In this document: positions 16,623-26,262 of the stretch, in pieces
How the letters are laid out: each line of letters begins with the position of its first letter
Numbering within the stretch: the first letter of the stretch is position 1
Assembly: GCF_019968765.1 (NCBI RefSeq)
Contig: NZ_CP074149.1
Span: 620,001-684,000, forward strand
From: Enterobacter sp. JBIWA008
Lineage (GTDB): Bacteria > Pseudomonadota > Gammaproteobacteria > Enterobacterales > Enterobacteriaceae
DNA: 64,000 bases
Direction: 5' to 3'
The notes under the pieces: generated by a model
Databases searched by the model: none
The model's input: only the letters and a program-made list of their open reading frames with translations
What the model was told of the DNA's origin: nothing
Program-made: the position numbers and the translations under genes

Positions 16623-18776
16623 TTAATGGTGTGAAGAGGTCTTCACGCCGCCTTCCGGCACCGGCACGTACGGGGTTTCTTTATCCGTACGGCCGTCGGC
16701 GTTACGCACTTTCAGCCAGGTTTTGATGCCATAGAAGATGATGCTGTACACCACCACCAGGAACAGAATGCTCAGACCCGCGTTGGTGTAGTTGTTCACC
16801 ACGATATGGTTCATGTTGGCAATCTGCTGCGCGGTCAGATCCGCGCCGCCTGCGGCAATCTTCTCTTTGTACTGATTAGCCATGAAGAAGAAGCCTTCCA
16901 GCTGCGGGTTGGCGCTGAACAGCTTCAGGCCAAGCGCCCAGGTGGTGCAGAGCAGCAGCCACAGCGCAGGCACCACGGTGACCCAGATGTATTTGGTGCG
17001 CTTCATCTTCACGAGGACCACGGTGCCGAGCACCAGCGCCACGGCGGCCAGCATCTGGTTAGAGATACCGAACAGCGGCCACAGGCTCTTCACGCCGCCG
17101 AGCGGGTCGACAACGCCCTGATACAACAGGTAGCCCCACAGACCGACGCAGCCCGCCGTACCCAGAATACCCGCCACCAGAGAGTCGGTTTTCTTCAGGA
17201 ACGGTACGAAGTTACCGAGCAGATCCTGCAGCATGAAGCGGCCCGCACGGGTACCGGCGTCCAGCGCGGTCAGGATGAACAGCGCTTCGAACAGAATACC
17301 GAAGTGGTACCAGAAGCCCATGTCCGCCCACGGCAGCACTTTGTGGAACACGTGTGCGATACCGACGGCCAGCGTAGGCGCACCACCGGCGCGGTTCAGC
17401 ACGGACGGTTCGCCAATGTCTTTCGCCGTCTGCATGATCTGCTCAGGCGAAATCACGAAGCCCCAGGAGCTGACGGTCGCCGCCGCGTGTGCGCTCGCGT
17501 CTTTCAGCTGCGCCATAATCAGCGCCGCGTTGTCACCGCCCATTTCGTGCAGGTTTGGCATGGTAATGCCGAGGCCAGCAGGCGGGGTGTTCATCGCGAA
17601 GTACAGACCCGGTTCGATAATGGAGGCTGCAACCAGCGCCATGATCGCCACGAAGGACTCCATCAGCATCGCGCCGTAGCCGATCAGACGCGCGTCTTTC
17701 TCGTTCGCCAGCAGCTTAGGCGTGGTACCGGAGGAGATCAGGGCGTGGAATCCGGAGACCGCACCGCAGGCGATAGTGATGAACAGGAACGGGAACAGTG
17801 CGCCTTTCCACAGCGGGCCGGTACCGTCGATGTACTGGGTCACTGCCGGCATTTTCAGATCCGGGTTAATCACCAGGATGCCGATCGCCAGACCGACGAT
17901 AACGCCGATTTTCAGGAAGGTGGCCAGGTAGTCACGCGGGGCCAGAATCAGCCAGACCGGCAGCAGCGCGGAGATAAACGCATAGCCAATCAGCGCGAAG
18001 GTGATGGTGGTGTCCTTGAAGGTCAGCGCCGGGCCCCAGTACGGGTCGTGCGCAATCACGCCGCCGAAGTAGATGGAGGCGACCAGCAGCACGATACCAA
18101 TCACCGACACTTCACCCACGCGTCCCGGTCTCAGGAAGCGCATGTAGATCCCCATGAACAGCGCAATCGGCACGGTTGAGCAGACGGTGAAGACGCCCCA
18201 CGGGCTTTCGGCCAGCGCTTTCACCACGATCAGGGCCAGCACCGCGAGGATGATGATCATAATCAGGAAGCAGCCGAACAGGGCGATGGTCCCCGGCACG
18301 CGGCCCATCTCTTCTTTGACCATCTCACCCAGCGAGGCGCCGTTACGGCGAGAAGAGATAAACAGCACCATAAAGTCCTGCACCGCACCCGCCAGCACCA
18401 CGCCGGCGAGCAGCCACAGGGTACCCGGCAGGTAGCCCATCTGCGCGGCCAGCACCGGGCCGACCAGCGGGCCTGCACCGGCGATAGCGGCAAAGTGGTG
18501 ACCAAACAGCACGTAGCGGTTGGTTGGCACGTAGTTCAGGCCGTCATTGTTAATGACCGCCGGAGTGGCGCGCGTCGGGTCGAGCTTCATGACCTTCTGC
18601 GCGATGTACAAGCTGTAGTAGCGATAAGCCACAAGATAGACGGAAACGGACGCGACCACGATCCACAGGGCGCTTACGTGTTCGCCCCGGCGTAATGCGA
18701 CAACCGCCAGACAAAAAGCGCCGAGGATCCCGAGTAAGGCCCAGGGCACGTGCTTCAGTAGTTTTTTAGTATCCAT
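16623..18776 (-). CDS. btsT: Pyruvate:proton symporter BtsT (CstA family)
   Basis: A 717-residue CstA-family carrier with about 18 hydrophobic helices. It has the conserved NRYVLFGHHFAAIAGAGPLV block near residue 90 and the ending TPYVPVPEGGVKTSSHH. Length and sequence match E. coli BtsT (YjiY), a high-affinity pyruvate/H+ symporter induced by the BtsSR two-component system; those sensor genes are not in this window. It is followed by yjiX and yjiA in the E. coli order. Upstream lies an unrelated WYL gene instead of the usual neighbour. Confidence 0.94.
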   Translation of the reverse strand: MDTKKLLKHVPWALLGILGAFCLAVVALRRGEHVSALWIVVASVSVYLVAYRYYSLYIAQKVMKLDPTRATPAVINNDGLNYVPTNRYVLFGHHFAAIAGAGPLVGPVLAAQMGYLPGTLWLLAGVVLAGAVQDFMVLFISSRRNGASLGEMVKEEMGRVPGTIALFGCFLIMIIILAVLALIVVKALAESPWGVFTVCSTVPIALFMGIYMRFLRPGRVGEVSVIGIVLLVASIYFGGVIAHDPYWGPALTFKDTTITFALIGYAFISALLPVWLILAPRDYLATFLKIGVIVGLAIGILVINPDLKMPAVTQYIDGTGPLWKGALFPFLFITIACGAVSGFHALISSGTTPKLLANEKDARLIGYGAMLMESFVAIMALVAASIIEPGLYFAMNTPPAGLGITMPNLHEMGGDNAALIMAQLKDASAHAAATVSSWGFVISPEQIMQTAKDIGEPSVLNRAGGAPTLAVGIAHVFHKVLPWADMGFWYHFGILFEALFILTALDAGTRAGRFMLQDLLGNFVPFLKKTDSLVAGILGTAGCVGLWGYLLYQGVVDPLGGVKSLWPLFGISNQMLAAVALVLGTVVLVKMKRTKYIWVTVVPALWLLLCTTWALGLKLFSANPQLEGFFFMANQYKEKIAAGGADLTAQQIANMNHIVVNNYTNAGLSILFLVVVYSIIFYGIKTWLKVRNADGRTDKETPYVPVPEGGVKTSSHH

Positions 18777-18929
18777 AGTAAGACCTGGTTTTTTATGTAA
18801 AGAAAAAAGGGTCAGGGTTCGTTGTGAGGAGGTATTGATTAATGCTGGAGCGATCGTGCCAGATCTACGCGCGTGTAAAGGACGGTAAATGAATGAGTGG
18901 TTAAAAGAACCAGGTGAGCGGTCAAAGGG

Positions 18930-18956
18930 GGCGGCGAGCGGTTCCGGCTCGCCGCC
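18930..18956. terminator. Strong hairpin downstream of the WYL regulator gene
   Basis: Perfect 10-bp arms GGCGGCGAGC and GCTCGCCGCC enclose GGTTCCG, 12 bp after the WYL gene stop and well upstream of btsT. The trailing T-run is poor, but position and strength suggest a transcript end for the WYL gene. Confidence 0.6.
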
Positions 18957-18967
18957 TCGGGGCGAAA

Positions 18968-19885
18968 TTATGTGATTGAGATCACTTGATTATTCGGGTT
19001 GTGTTCCACGGCCAGATAGCCCTCCAGCGTCCTGATGAGTTTCTCCTTCAGCCAGGTCGGTTCCAGAATCTGAATATTGGGCAGCCAGTAGAACAGCAGC
19101 GGCAGGATCTGGTTCTCGTGCGCCGCCCGGCAGCGCAGCGTGACGCCGCCCTGTTGCTCCTCCAGAAGCTCTTGTTCCGGCAGAAGATTGCGGCGCAGGA
19201 AGTAATGTGAAATATTATCCTTGATGAATATTTTCACCGAGAAAGTATTTTCGGAGACCCAGGGGTCGAGGCTTTTTTCCAGCAGCTCAAGGACATTTTC
19301 TTCCGGGGTGAAGGTCGTTTTTTGAATATCAAACCAGCTAATCTGGCTCAATGAGAAGGATTTCAGATGGCTATTTTCGGTGGCTTGTAAATACCATATG
19401 TTTTTATTGTTAATGAGTTTATAGGGATTAATCAGACGGGTTTTCCCCTTATAAGCAATCTGGCAAACATTATGGTTTTTAATCGCTTTCTCGATTTTCG
19501 TTAAATGACGACGAATATCGCGTTGGACCGTGTGTTCGGCTTCATTAGCAAGAATAAGAATATGGTTTTCGTCAACGCGCGTTTCAAGATTCTGCCAGAA
19601 TTCCGTATTTCTTTCAGGGAAAAAGCTGTCAGCATTCAGGAAGTTAGCAAGGGTATGATGTAAGCCTTGTCCACCGGGCGATTGTGCAGAATGGATCAGC
19701 CGATATAGTCCGTTACCGGTATGTTCAACAATAGGAGAGAGTGCATTTAAATCCCGGTAGACGGTGCGCTCGGTAATTCTAAATTTCTCCATTAGCGCAC
19801 TGCGGTTTACCACACCGTTTAAATGTAGCTCAAGGAGAATATCGACCAGACGTTCAGCCGAGCGGCTCCGCGTCGTTTTAGCCAT
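18968..19885 (-). CDS. WYL-domain transcriptional regulator
   Basis: A 305-residue regulator. Residues 1-60 form a DeoR-type winged HTH (SALMEKFRITERTVYRDLNA). A WYL domain follows at about 130-205 (CQIAYKGKTRLINPYKLIN, KNIWYLQATEN), and then a C-terminal WCX-like segment to YLAVEHNPN. WYL proteins sense nucleic-acid-like or other small ligands, and several control phage-defence or DNA-repair genes. The gene is visibly more AT-rich than the hpa and btsT genes around it and has no obvious operon partner, which points to acquisition as a single gene. The start has AGGATGACC before it. Confidence 0.82.
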   Translation of the reverse strand: MAKTTRSRSAERLVDILLELHLNGVVNRSALMEKFRITERTVYRDLNALSPIVEHTGNGLYRLIHSAQSPGGQGLHHTLANFLNADSFFPERNTEFWQNLETRVDENHILILANEAEHTVQRDIRRHLTKIEKAIKNHNVCQIAYKGKTRLINPYKLINNKNIWYLQATENSHLKSFSLSQISWFDIQKTTFTPEENVLELLEKSLDPWVSENTFSVKIFIKDNISHYFLRRNLLPEQELLEEQQGGVTLRCRAAHENQILPLLFYWLPNIQILEPTWLKEKLIRTLEGYLAVEHNPNNQVISIT

Positions 19886-20028
19886 AAGGTCATCCTGTAT
19901 ATTTAGGTATGCGCTGAATGATGCGGGTGCACTGACGCGCGGTGTCAGTATTCAGGCACAGAAAATTTCTCTTACGGGTATATAACGGCGTGATTTAGCG
20001 GAAACCTTAGGAGTTTTTGTAGAAAGCG

Positions 20029-20055
20029 GCGCTGGCCGAAGAAAAAGGCCAGCGC
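20029..20055. terminator. Terminator hairpin after hpaC
   Basis: Perfect 9-bp arms GCGCTGGCC and GGCCAGCGC enclose a 9-nt purine-rich loop, 9 bp past the hpaC stop. It likely ends the hpaBC transcript; the T-run on the minus strand is weak. Confidence 0.65.
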
Positions 20056-20064
20056 GAGGGGAGA

Positions 20065-20574
20065 TCACACGGCGGCTTCCGCCTCCAGCATGACCGGGTG
20101 GAAACGGCGTCTGAAGTAGATCAGGCCATGTCCCGCGTCGCTCAGAATGATGTTTTTAACTTCAACAAGGTAGACAAGATGCGTGCCGATGGTTTGCACC
20201 TGGCTTATCTTGCCTTCAAGGCTGGCGAGCGCGCCCTTGAGCACCGGCTGCGCCAGCGGGCCTTTTTGCCAGCAGGTGAGGGCAAAGCGCTCCTCCATCG
20301 TCATACCGGTCATCCCGGCGAAATGGCGAGCCATGATCTCCTGCTCGTGGTTCAGCACGTTTACGCACAGCCTGCCGTTGCCCTGAAATACCGGGTTCAT
20401 GGCGCTGTTGGCGTTGATGCACACCATGACCGACGGCGGGGTGTCAGTCACCGAACAGACGGCGGTGGCGGTAATGCCGCAGCGGCCCGCCTCGCCCTCG
20501 GTGGTGACTACATTGACCGCGGCCGACAGGCTGGCCATGGCGTCGCGAAAACGCAGGCGTTGTTCTGATTGCAT
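20065..20574 (-). CDS. hpaC: 4-hydroxyphenylacetate 3-monooxygenase, reductase component
   Basis: A 169-residue flavin reductase matching E. coli HpaC: RFRDAMASLSAAVNVVTTEG, CGITATAVCSVTDTPPSVMV, and the end GLIYFRRRFHPVMLE. It uses NADH to reduce FAD, and the free FADH2 diffuses to HpaB. The start at 20574 is preceded by GGGAGGTTTTC; an ATG at 20592 is possible but overlaps hpaB. It lies 17 bp after hpaB, so the two form one transcription unit. Confidence 0.94.
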   Translation of the reverse strand: MQSEQRLRFRDAMASLSAAVNVVTTEGEAGRCGITATAVCSVTDTPPSVMVCINANSAMNPVFQGNGRLCVNVLNHEQEIMARHFAGMTGMTMEERFALTCWQKGPLAQPVLKGALASLEGKISQVQTIGTHLVYLVEVKNIILSDAGHGLIYFRRRFHPVMLEAEAAV

Positions 20575-20591
20575 GAAAACCTCCCGCTGCA

Positions 20592-22154
20592 TTATTTCAG
20601 CAGCTTATCCAGCATGTTGATATCGCTGTTGTTGTGCAGGTGCGGCACCGTCCAGCCGTGTTGGTCGTACTCGGACATGCAGCGGTCGACCATCGCCATC
20701 ATTTTGTCCATGTTGCCGGAGCTCTGCGCCTGGCGCAGACACTGCAGGCGGATTTCATCCTGGCTGCCGGAGTAGTTGATCTCATACAGCTCGTGGCGGC
20801 CGCCAAACTCGCTGCCGATGGCATCCCACATCAGCTTCAAAATCTTGATGCGTTCGACGTGATCCATGCCGTTGGAGCCGCGCACGTATTTCGCCAGATA
20901 CTGGTCGATCTGCGGGTTGTTCAGATCCCGGGCGCTGGACGGCAGGTAGATCAGTCCGGACGTCACGTTACGCTCGATGATGTTCTTGATCTTCGCGTAG
21001 GCCATCGGCGCCATCACGCGGTAGGTCTGCAGCGCGGCATGATCCGGCAGATACGCACCGTTGACCCACGGGGTCGCTTCCGAACACATGGAGTCGCTCA
21101 GCGCCCAGAACATGTTGCGCCAGGCCACCACTTCGCCGAGATCCGCCTGCACGCCGCGGAACTCCAGGGTACCGGTGCATTCCAGGGATTTCTTCAGCAG
21201 GGCGGTGATGAAGTCGAGCTTCACCGCCAGACGCACGCAGGCCTGCAGCGGGTACATGCGGGCGAAACCGCCCTCCATCGTCCAGCGACGGCAGCGGTCG
21301 AAATCGCGGTAGATCAGCACGTTTTCCCACGGGATCAGCACGTGATCCATCACCAGGATCGCGTCGTTCTCGTCGAAGCGGCTGGAGAGCGGGTAGTCGT
21401 AAGGGGAGCCGGTTGCGCCTGCCACCATCTCGTAAGAGGCGCGGGAGATCAGCTTCACGCCTTCGGCATCCATCGGCGCGACGAACATCAGCGCGAAGTC
21501 CGGGTTTTCGCCCATCACCTGCGCGGAGCCAAAGCCGATCATGTTGTAGTGGGTCAGCGCCGAGTTGGTTGCCACCACTTTCGCGCCGCTGACGATGATC
21601 CCGGCGTCGGTCTCTTTCTCTAGCTTGATGTAGACGTCCTTGACCTCGTCCGCCGGCTTGTGGCGGTCGATCGGCGGGTTAACGATGGCGTGGTTGAAGT
21701 ACAGGCCGGTTTCCTGAATGCGCGTGTACCAGCTGCGGGCGTTCTGCTCGAACTGGCCGTAGAACGCCGGGTTGGCGCCGAGCGCGCAGCCGAACGCGGC
21801 TTTGTAGTCCGGCGTACGGCCCATCCAGCCGTAGCTCAGGCGCGACCACTCGGCGATAGCGTCGCGCTGCTGACGCAGGTCGTCGGCGCTTTTCGCCACG
21901 CGGAAGAACTTATGGGTATAGCCGCCGCTGCCGGTGTCGGTGCCCCAGCAGAGGGTATCCTGCATGTCCGGCTTGTGCAGCGCGTCGTACATCTGCGCGA
22001 TGGAGGCCGCCGCGTTGCGAAACGCCGGATGGGTGGTTACGTCTTTGACGCGCTCGCCGTAGATGTAAATCTCACGACCGTCCTGCAGGCTTTTTAAATA
22101 CTCTTCGCCGGTTAACGGACGTTTGGCATCAGCGCGGAAATCTTCAGGCTTCAT
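20592..22154 (-). CDS. hpaB: 4-hydroxyphenylacetate 3-monooxygenase, oxygenase component
   Basis: A 520-residue FADH2-dependent hydroxylase, the expected length for HpaB. It begins MKPEDFRADAKRPLTGEEYL and carries LDKLLK at its end. It has the acyl-CoA-dehydrogenase-like fold with the YDYPLSSRFDENDAILV flavin segment. It converts 4-hydroxyphenylacetate to homoprotocatechuate (3,4-dihydroxyphenylacetate) with O2 and FADH2 from HpaC; the family also accepts other phenols. The gene has its own 5' region of 195 bp after hpaA, where the HpaA-controlled promoter should lie. Confidence 0.95.
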   Translation of the reverse strand: MKPEDFRADAKRPLTGEEYLKSLQDGREIYIYGERVKDVTTHPAFRNAAASIAQMYDALHKPDMQDTLCWGTDTGSGGYTHKFFRVAKSADDLRQQRDAIAEWSRLSYGWMGRTPDYKAAFGCALGANPAFYGQFEQNARSWYTRIQETGLYFNHAIVNPPIDRHKPADEVKDVYIKLEKETDAGIIVSGAKVVATNSALTHYNMIGFGSAQVMGENPDFALMFVAPMDAEGVKLISRASYEMVAGATGSPYDYPLSSRFDENDAILVMDHVLIPWENVLIYRDFDRCRRWTMEGGFARMYPLQACVRLAVKLDFITALLKKSLECTGTLEFRGVQADLGEVVAWRNMFWALSDSMCSEATPWVNGAYLPDHAALQTYRVMAPMAYAKIKNIIERNVTSGLIYLPSSARDLNNPQIDQYLAKYVRGSNGMDHVERIKILKLMWDAIGSEFGGRHELYEINYSGSQDEIRLQCLRQAQSSGNMDKMMAMVDRCMSEYDQHGWTVPHLHNNSDINMLDKLLK

Positions 22155-22305
22155 AGGGACCTCGTATCGGAATAGGATTGTTAAATTTATGTTTTGTTTT
22201 TGTTGTTTAATTGAAGCCTGAGAGGGGCGTAACGTGAAGGGACGATTGGGACAACGGCGGGTACTTTTCGGGTGAGATGTGGTTTTGTGATCGGTGTGGC
22301 TTTTC

Positions 22306-22335
22306 GGCGGGTGGCGATGCGCTTACCCGCCCTAC
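22306..22335. repeat. REP element between hpaA and hpaB
   Basis: GGCGGGTGGCGATGCGCTTA followed by CCCGCCCTAC is a typical REP unit with arms GGCGGGT/ACCCGCC. It follows the hpaA stop codon and lies upstream of the hpaBC promoter region. Confidence 0.78.
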
Positions 22336-22349
22336 GAACCGTGATGCGT

Positions 22350-23240
22350 TCAGGAAACCGGTACTTTCTGCGCCCGATACGCGCTTGGCGAGCACCCCAC
22401 TAAACGGTTAAAAAAGCGGGCAAAATAGGCCGGATCTTTAAACCCCAGCAGCCAGGCAATTTCGCTCACTGTACTGTCGGAAAACAGCAGCAGCCGCCTG
22501 GCTTCCCGCAGCTGGCGGTCGAAGATCAGCCGCTTCGGCGGGCGGTTGGCGAAGCGGCGGCAGATGTCGGTCAGGCGGGATTCGGTCAGGTGCAGCTCGC
22601 TGGCGTATTCCGGCACCGTCCAGTGCTCATGGTAATGAACGTCAATCAGCTGGGTAAAGCGCTGGAACAGCTTCAGCTCGCCGCGCATGCCGCCTGAAGC
22701 GTGGTCGTCGAGCTTCGCGTTGCGCAGCAGCAGGGTAAACACCGCCTGCGCCAGCAGAACCAGGGTGTGCTCGCGCCCGGGCAGCTGCTCCGTGGATTCC
22801 CGGGCAATCAGCTGCCAGTAGTGCTTCAGCGCCGCCAGCTCGTCCGGCCTGTCGGCAAGCGACAGGCAGATCCCAGGCAGGCCAAACGCTTCTCGCGTGC
22901 CGGGGTAGAGCACCTCCAGCAGCGGCCAGATCAGATCCTCGCGCACCGTCAGCACGTGCCCGTCGCTGTCGGATTCGGTGATAAACGCGTGCGGCACCGA
23001 CGGCGGCGTGAGGACGAACAGCGGGGCCTGCACCGAGTAGCGGTGATCGTCGAGCTGGAGTTCAATCTGTCCGGTATCGAGAAAGTGCATCTGGAAATAC
23101 TGGTCGTGACGATGCGCCTGCATGTCGCGGCCAAAAAAGGCCGCCATGCGGGCGAACGACTGGTAGTGCACATCGTCGGTGCCCAGACTTTCGTCGTACT
23201 CCTTGCTGATGTCAATGTTGGCGATAGGGCTCTGGCACAT
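22350..23240 (-). CDS. hpaA: 4-hydroxyphenylacetate catabolism regulator HpaA (AraC family)
   Basis: A 296-residue AraC/XylS regulator closely matching E. coli HpaA: YDESLGTDDVHYQSFARMAA at the start, a cupin-type ligand arm (AHRHDQYFQMHFLDTGQIEL), and the double HTH ending FKDPAYFARFFNRLVGCSPS. In E. coli it activates hpaBC in response to 4-hydroxyphenylacetate. The gene overlaps hpaX by 29 bp and is probably translated from the hpaX transcript. AGAGGAACGATC precedes its start. Confidence 0.94.
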   Translation of the reverse strand: MCQSPIANIDISKEYDESLGTDDVHYQSFARMAAFFGRDMQAHRHDQYFQMHFLDTGQIELQLDDHRYSVQAPLFVLTPPSVPHAFITESDSDGHVLTVREDLIWPLLEVLYPGTREAFGLPGICLSLADRPDELAALKHYWQLIARESTEQLPGREHTLVLLAQAVFTLLLRNAKLDDHASGGMRGELKLFQRFTQLIDVHYHEHWTVPEYASELHLTESRLTDICRRFANRPPKRLIFDRQLREARRLLLFSDSTVSEIAWLLGFKDPAYFARFFNRLVGCSPSAYRAQKVPVS

Positions 23241-24564
23241 GATCGTTCCTCTGTTGATCCCGCTGCGTCATCGGGATGCGCGTCAGCACCAGCGCGCCGA
23301 CCACCAGCAGCCCGGCCACAAACCACAGCCCCGAGCTGAAGCTGCCGGTCGCGTCGCGCAGGATCCCAATCAGCAGCGGGCTGACGGCGGATCCGACGTT
23401 GCCGATGGCGTTGATCACCGCCAGCGCCACCGCGCGGGACTGCAGGCTAATAACCCGATCCGGCGTGGTCCAGAATATCGCCATGGCGGTAAAGGATCCG
23501 GTTGAGGCCATGATGATGCCAAGCAGCTGGATCAGGCTGTGATCCGTCGCGGAGGCCAGCATCCATCCCGCCGCGGCGAACAGGTACGGCAGGATGGTGT
23601 GCTTTTTTCGCTCTTTCAGCCTGTCGGAGCGGCGGCTCCACCAGATCATCCCGAGGATGGTACAAAACTGCGGGATCGCCGCCAGCAGGCCGATGACGAT
23701 ATTGCTGCTCCCCGTGTTGAAGCTTTGCAGGATCTGCGGCGTCCAGATGTTGATGGCACTGAGCGTGTTGGTCAGGCAGAAGTAGGCCAGCGTGTAGAGC
23801 AGCACCGCCGGGGTCAGCACTTCGCGCAGCGTCGATCGCGGCGTGACGGATTGGGCAATGGCGACCTCCTGCTCGCGGGCGATCATCGTTTTTAGCGCCT
23901 GCTTTTCGTCGTCGTCCAGCCAGGTGGCCTGATCCGGCGTGTCGTTGAGGTAAAACCAGGTCACCACGCCGAGCACTACCGACGGCAGCCCTTCCAGCAG
24001 GAACAGCCACTGCCAGCCCTTCAGGTTCCACAGCCCGTCCATCGCCAGAATGTACCCGGAGAGGATCGAGCCGAGCATCATGGTCACCGGCATGGCGATC
24101 ATAAACAGCGCGTTGGCGCGGGCGCGGTGATACGCCGGAAACCACCAGGTGAGATAGACCAGGATCCCCGGCAGGAAGCCGGCTTCGGCAATGCCCACCA
24201 GCATGCGCAGGACGTAGAGCGTTTCAGGGCTGGTGGCGAACATGGTGCAGGTGGAGGCGATGCCCCACACCACCATGATCCCGGCGATCCAGCGCCGCGC
24301 GCCGATCTTCGCCAGCATGATGTTGCTCGGGATGCCGCACAGCACGTAGGTGACGTAAAACAGCGTCGCGGCCAGGCCAAACATGGTCGACGTGAGGCCC
24401 AGATCTTTGCCCATCGTCAGCCCGGCAAAGCCGATGTTGATGCGATCGAGAAACGAAAAGACAAACAGGATAAAGAGAAAGACGATCAGGCGTCGGAACA
24501 GCTTGTTAATGGCGCGATGTTCAACAGCTTTATTATCATGAGCTTGCAGGGTTGAGGTCGTCAT
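23212..24564 (-). CDS. hpaX: 4-hydroxyphenylacetate MFS transporter
   Basis: A 450-residue major-facilitator permease of the anion:cation symporter family with 12 predicted helices. Signature loops include FLDRINIGFAGLTMGKDLGL after helix 1 and GIAEAGFLPGILVYLTWWFP. It matches E. coli HpaX (458 residues), which takes up 4-hydroxyphenylacetate. It lies 21 bp after hpaI and overlaps hpaA, so it is in the main hpa operon. Confidence 0.93.
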   Translation of the reverse strand: MTTSTLQAHDNKAVEHRAINKLFRRLIVFLFILFVFSFLDRINIGFAGLTMGKDLGLTSTMFGLAATLFYVTYVLCGIPSNIMLAKIGARRWIAGIMVVWGIASTCTMFATSPETLYVLRMLVGIAEAGFLPGILVYLTWWFPAYHRARANALFMIAMPVTMMLGSILSGYILAMDGLWNLKGWQWLFLLEGLPSVVLGVVTWFYLNDTPDQATWLDDDEKQALKTMIAREQEVAIAQSVTPRSTLREVLTPAVLLYTLAYFCLTNTLSAINIWTPQILQSFNTGSSNIVIGLLAAIPQFCTILGMIWWSRRSDRLKERKKHTILPYLFAAAGWMLASATDHSLIQLLGIIMASTGSFTAMAIFWTTPDRVISLQSRAVALAVINAIGNVGSAVSPLLIGILRDATGSFSSGLWFVAGLLVVGALVLTRIPMTQRDQQRNDHVPEPYRQH

Positions 24565-24585
24565 GGTGCGCTCCAGATCTTACGT

Positions 24586-25383
24586 TTAGTAGACGGATTT
24601 ATTGTTATTAACTGACGTAACCGGTTGTTCGATAAAACGAGCCGCCAGCGCCTCCGCGCCTCGGGCGAGCAGGGTGGTGTCGACGCCGACGGCGACAAAT
24701 AGCGCGCCAAGCTCGAGGTAGCGTTTCGCCAGCGCCTCGTTGGCCATCAGGATGCCGGGGGCTTTATCGGCCGCACGGATCTGCGCGATCGCCTGCTCGA
24801 TGGCGGCCTGCACTTCCGGGTGCTGCGGGTTGCCGGCAAAGCCCATGTCGGCGCTCAGATCCGCCGGGCCGATAAACACGCCGTCGACCCCTTCCACGTC
24901 CAGGATCTGCGGCAGGTTTTTCAGCGCCTCGCGGGTTTCGATCTGCACCAGCACGCACATGGCGTCGTTGGCATGCTGCAGATAATCCGGAATGCGGTTC
25001 CAGCGCGAGGCGCGCGCCAGGGCGCTGCCGACGCCGCGAATGCCCGCGGGCGGATAGCGGGTGGAACGCACCGCCAGCCGCGCTTCGTCGGCGTTTTGCA
25101 CCATCGGCACCAGCAGGGTTTGCGCACCCACGTCCAGCAGCTGTTTGATCTGCACCGGGTCGTTCCACGACGGGCGGACCACCGGCTGGCTGGGATAAGG
25201 CGCGATGGCCTGCAGCTGGGTTAACACGGTCTGCACGCTGTTCGGCGCGTGCTCGCCGTCGATCAGCAGCCAGTCGAAGCCTGCCCCGGCCAGCAGCTCG
25301 GCGCTGTAGCTGCTGGTGAGCCCCAGCCATAAGCCGATTTGCGGACGGCCCGCCTGCAGCGCCGCTTTGAATGCGTTTTGCAT
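24586..25383 (-). CDS. hpaI: 4-hydroxy-2-oxoheptane-1,7-dioate aldolase
   Basis: A 265-residue class II HpcH/HpaI aldolase. Metal-binding and catalytic segments are visible: [37 protein letters not shown], and [18 protein letters not shown]. It cleaves 4-hydroxy-2-oxoheptanedioate into pyruvate and succinate semialdehyde, the last step of the pathway. The start follows GGAGAGGACC, 9 bp after hpaH. The product succinate semialdehyde could feed a semialdehyde dehydrogenase such as the one at 11559. Confidence 0.95.
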   Translation of the reverse strand: MQNAFKAALQAGRPQIGLWLGLTSSYSAELLAGAGFDWLLIDGEHAPNSVQTVLTQLQAIAPYPSQPVVRPSWNDPVQIKQLLDVGAQTLLVPMVQNADEARLAVRSTRYPPAGIRGVGSALARASRWNRIPDYLQHANDAMCVLVQIETREALKNLPQILDVEGVDGVFIGPADLSADMGFAGNPQHPEVQAAIEQAIAQIRAADKAPGILMANEALAKRYLELGALFVAVGVDTTLLARGAEALAARFIEQPVTSVNNNKSVY

Positions 25384-25392
25384 GGTCCTCTC

Positions 25393-26196
25393 CTAAACAA
25401 AGCGGCAGCTGATGGAGCCCATGTTGCCGTAGTCGACGTGGAAGGTGTCGCCTCTGCTGGCGGGCACCGGGCGGGTAAAGGAGCCGCCGAGAACGATCTG
25501 GCCGGGCTCAAGCTGCACGTCGTACGGCGCAAGCTTGTTCGCCAGCCACGCCACGCCGTTCGCCGGGTGGTTCAACACGCCAGCGGCCACGCCGGTCTCT
25601 TCGATCACGCCGTTGCGGTAGAGCAGGGCGGAGATCCAGCGCAGGTCCAGCTCGTCGGGCTTAATCGGACGGCCGCCGAGGATGACGCCCGCGTTGGCGG
25701 CGTTATCGGAGATGGTGTCGAACACCTTGCGCGGGCGCTGGGTGTCCGGGTCGACGTTGTGGCAGCGGGCGTCGATCAGCTCAAGCGCGGGGATGACGTA
25801 ATCCGTGGCGTTGTAGACGTCGAAGATCGTGCAGTTCGGGCCGCGCAGCGGTTTCGCCAGCACGAAGGCCAGCTCTACTTCGATGCGCGGGACGATGAAG
25901 CGATCGACGGGAATGTCGCTGCCGTCGTGGAAGAACATGTCGTCCAGCAGCGCACCGTAGTCCGGCTCGCCGATCTGCGAGCTGGCCTGCATCGCTTTCG
26001 AGGTAAGGCCGATCTTGTGGCCCTTCAGCACGCGGCCTTCGGCGATCTTCAGGCTGACCCATTCGCGCTGGACGGCGTAGGCGTCGTCGATGGTGATCGT
26101 CGGGTAGTCCAGCGAGATCTGGCGGATCTGCTCCCGGGACTGCTCCGCCTGATGCAGGCGGTGGGCGATCAGGGTGTGGGTGTGTTTGTCGAGCAT
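25393..26196 (-). CDS. hpaH: 2-oxo-hept-3-ene-1,7-dioate hydratase
   Basis: A 267-residue member of the hydratase/decarboxylase family: [39 protein letters not shown] with the metal-binding acidic pair, and the C-terminal [20 protein letters not shown]. It hydrates 2-oxohept-3-enedioate to the HpaI substrate. The start follows AACAGGATATCGCC. Its upstream spacer to hpaF is 66 bp and contains a CT-rich palindrome, the only sizeable gap inside the degradative gene run. Confidence 0.94.
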   Translation of the reverse strand: MLDKHTHTLIAHRLHQAEQSREQIRQISLDYPTITIDDAYAVQREWVSLKIAEGRVLKGHKIGLTSKAMQASSQIGEPDYGALLDDMFFHDGSDIPVDRFIVPRIEVELAFVLAKPLRGPNCTIFDVYNATDYVIPALELIDARCHNVDPDTQRPRKVFDTISDNAANAGVILGGRPIKPDELDLRWISALLYRNGVIEETGVAAGVLNHPANGVAWLANKLAPYDVQLEPGQIVLGGSFTRPVPASRGDTFHVDYGNMGSISCRFV

Positions 26197-26223
26197 GGCG
26201 ATATCCTGTTTTATATTTGTTTT

Positions 26224-26247
26224 CCCCCTCTCCCTGTGGGAGAGGGG
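26224..26247. repeat. CT-rich intergenic palindrome, copy 3, inside the hpa operon
   Basis: Arms CCCCTCTCCC and GGGAGAGGGG flank TGT in the hpaF-hpaH spacer. It could form a stable stem in the hpa mRNA and modulate expression of distal genes. Confidence 0.8.
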
Positions 26248-26262
26248 ACAGACCGCGCGGTA

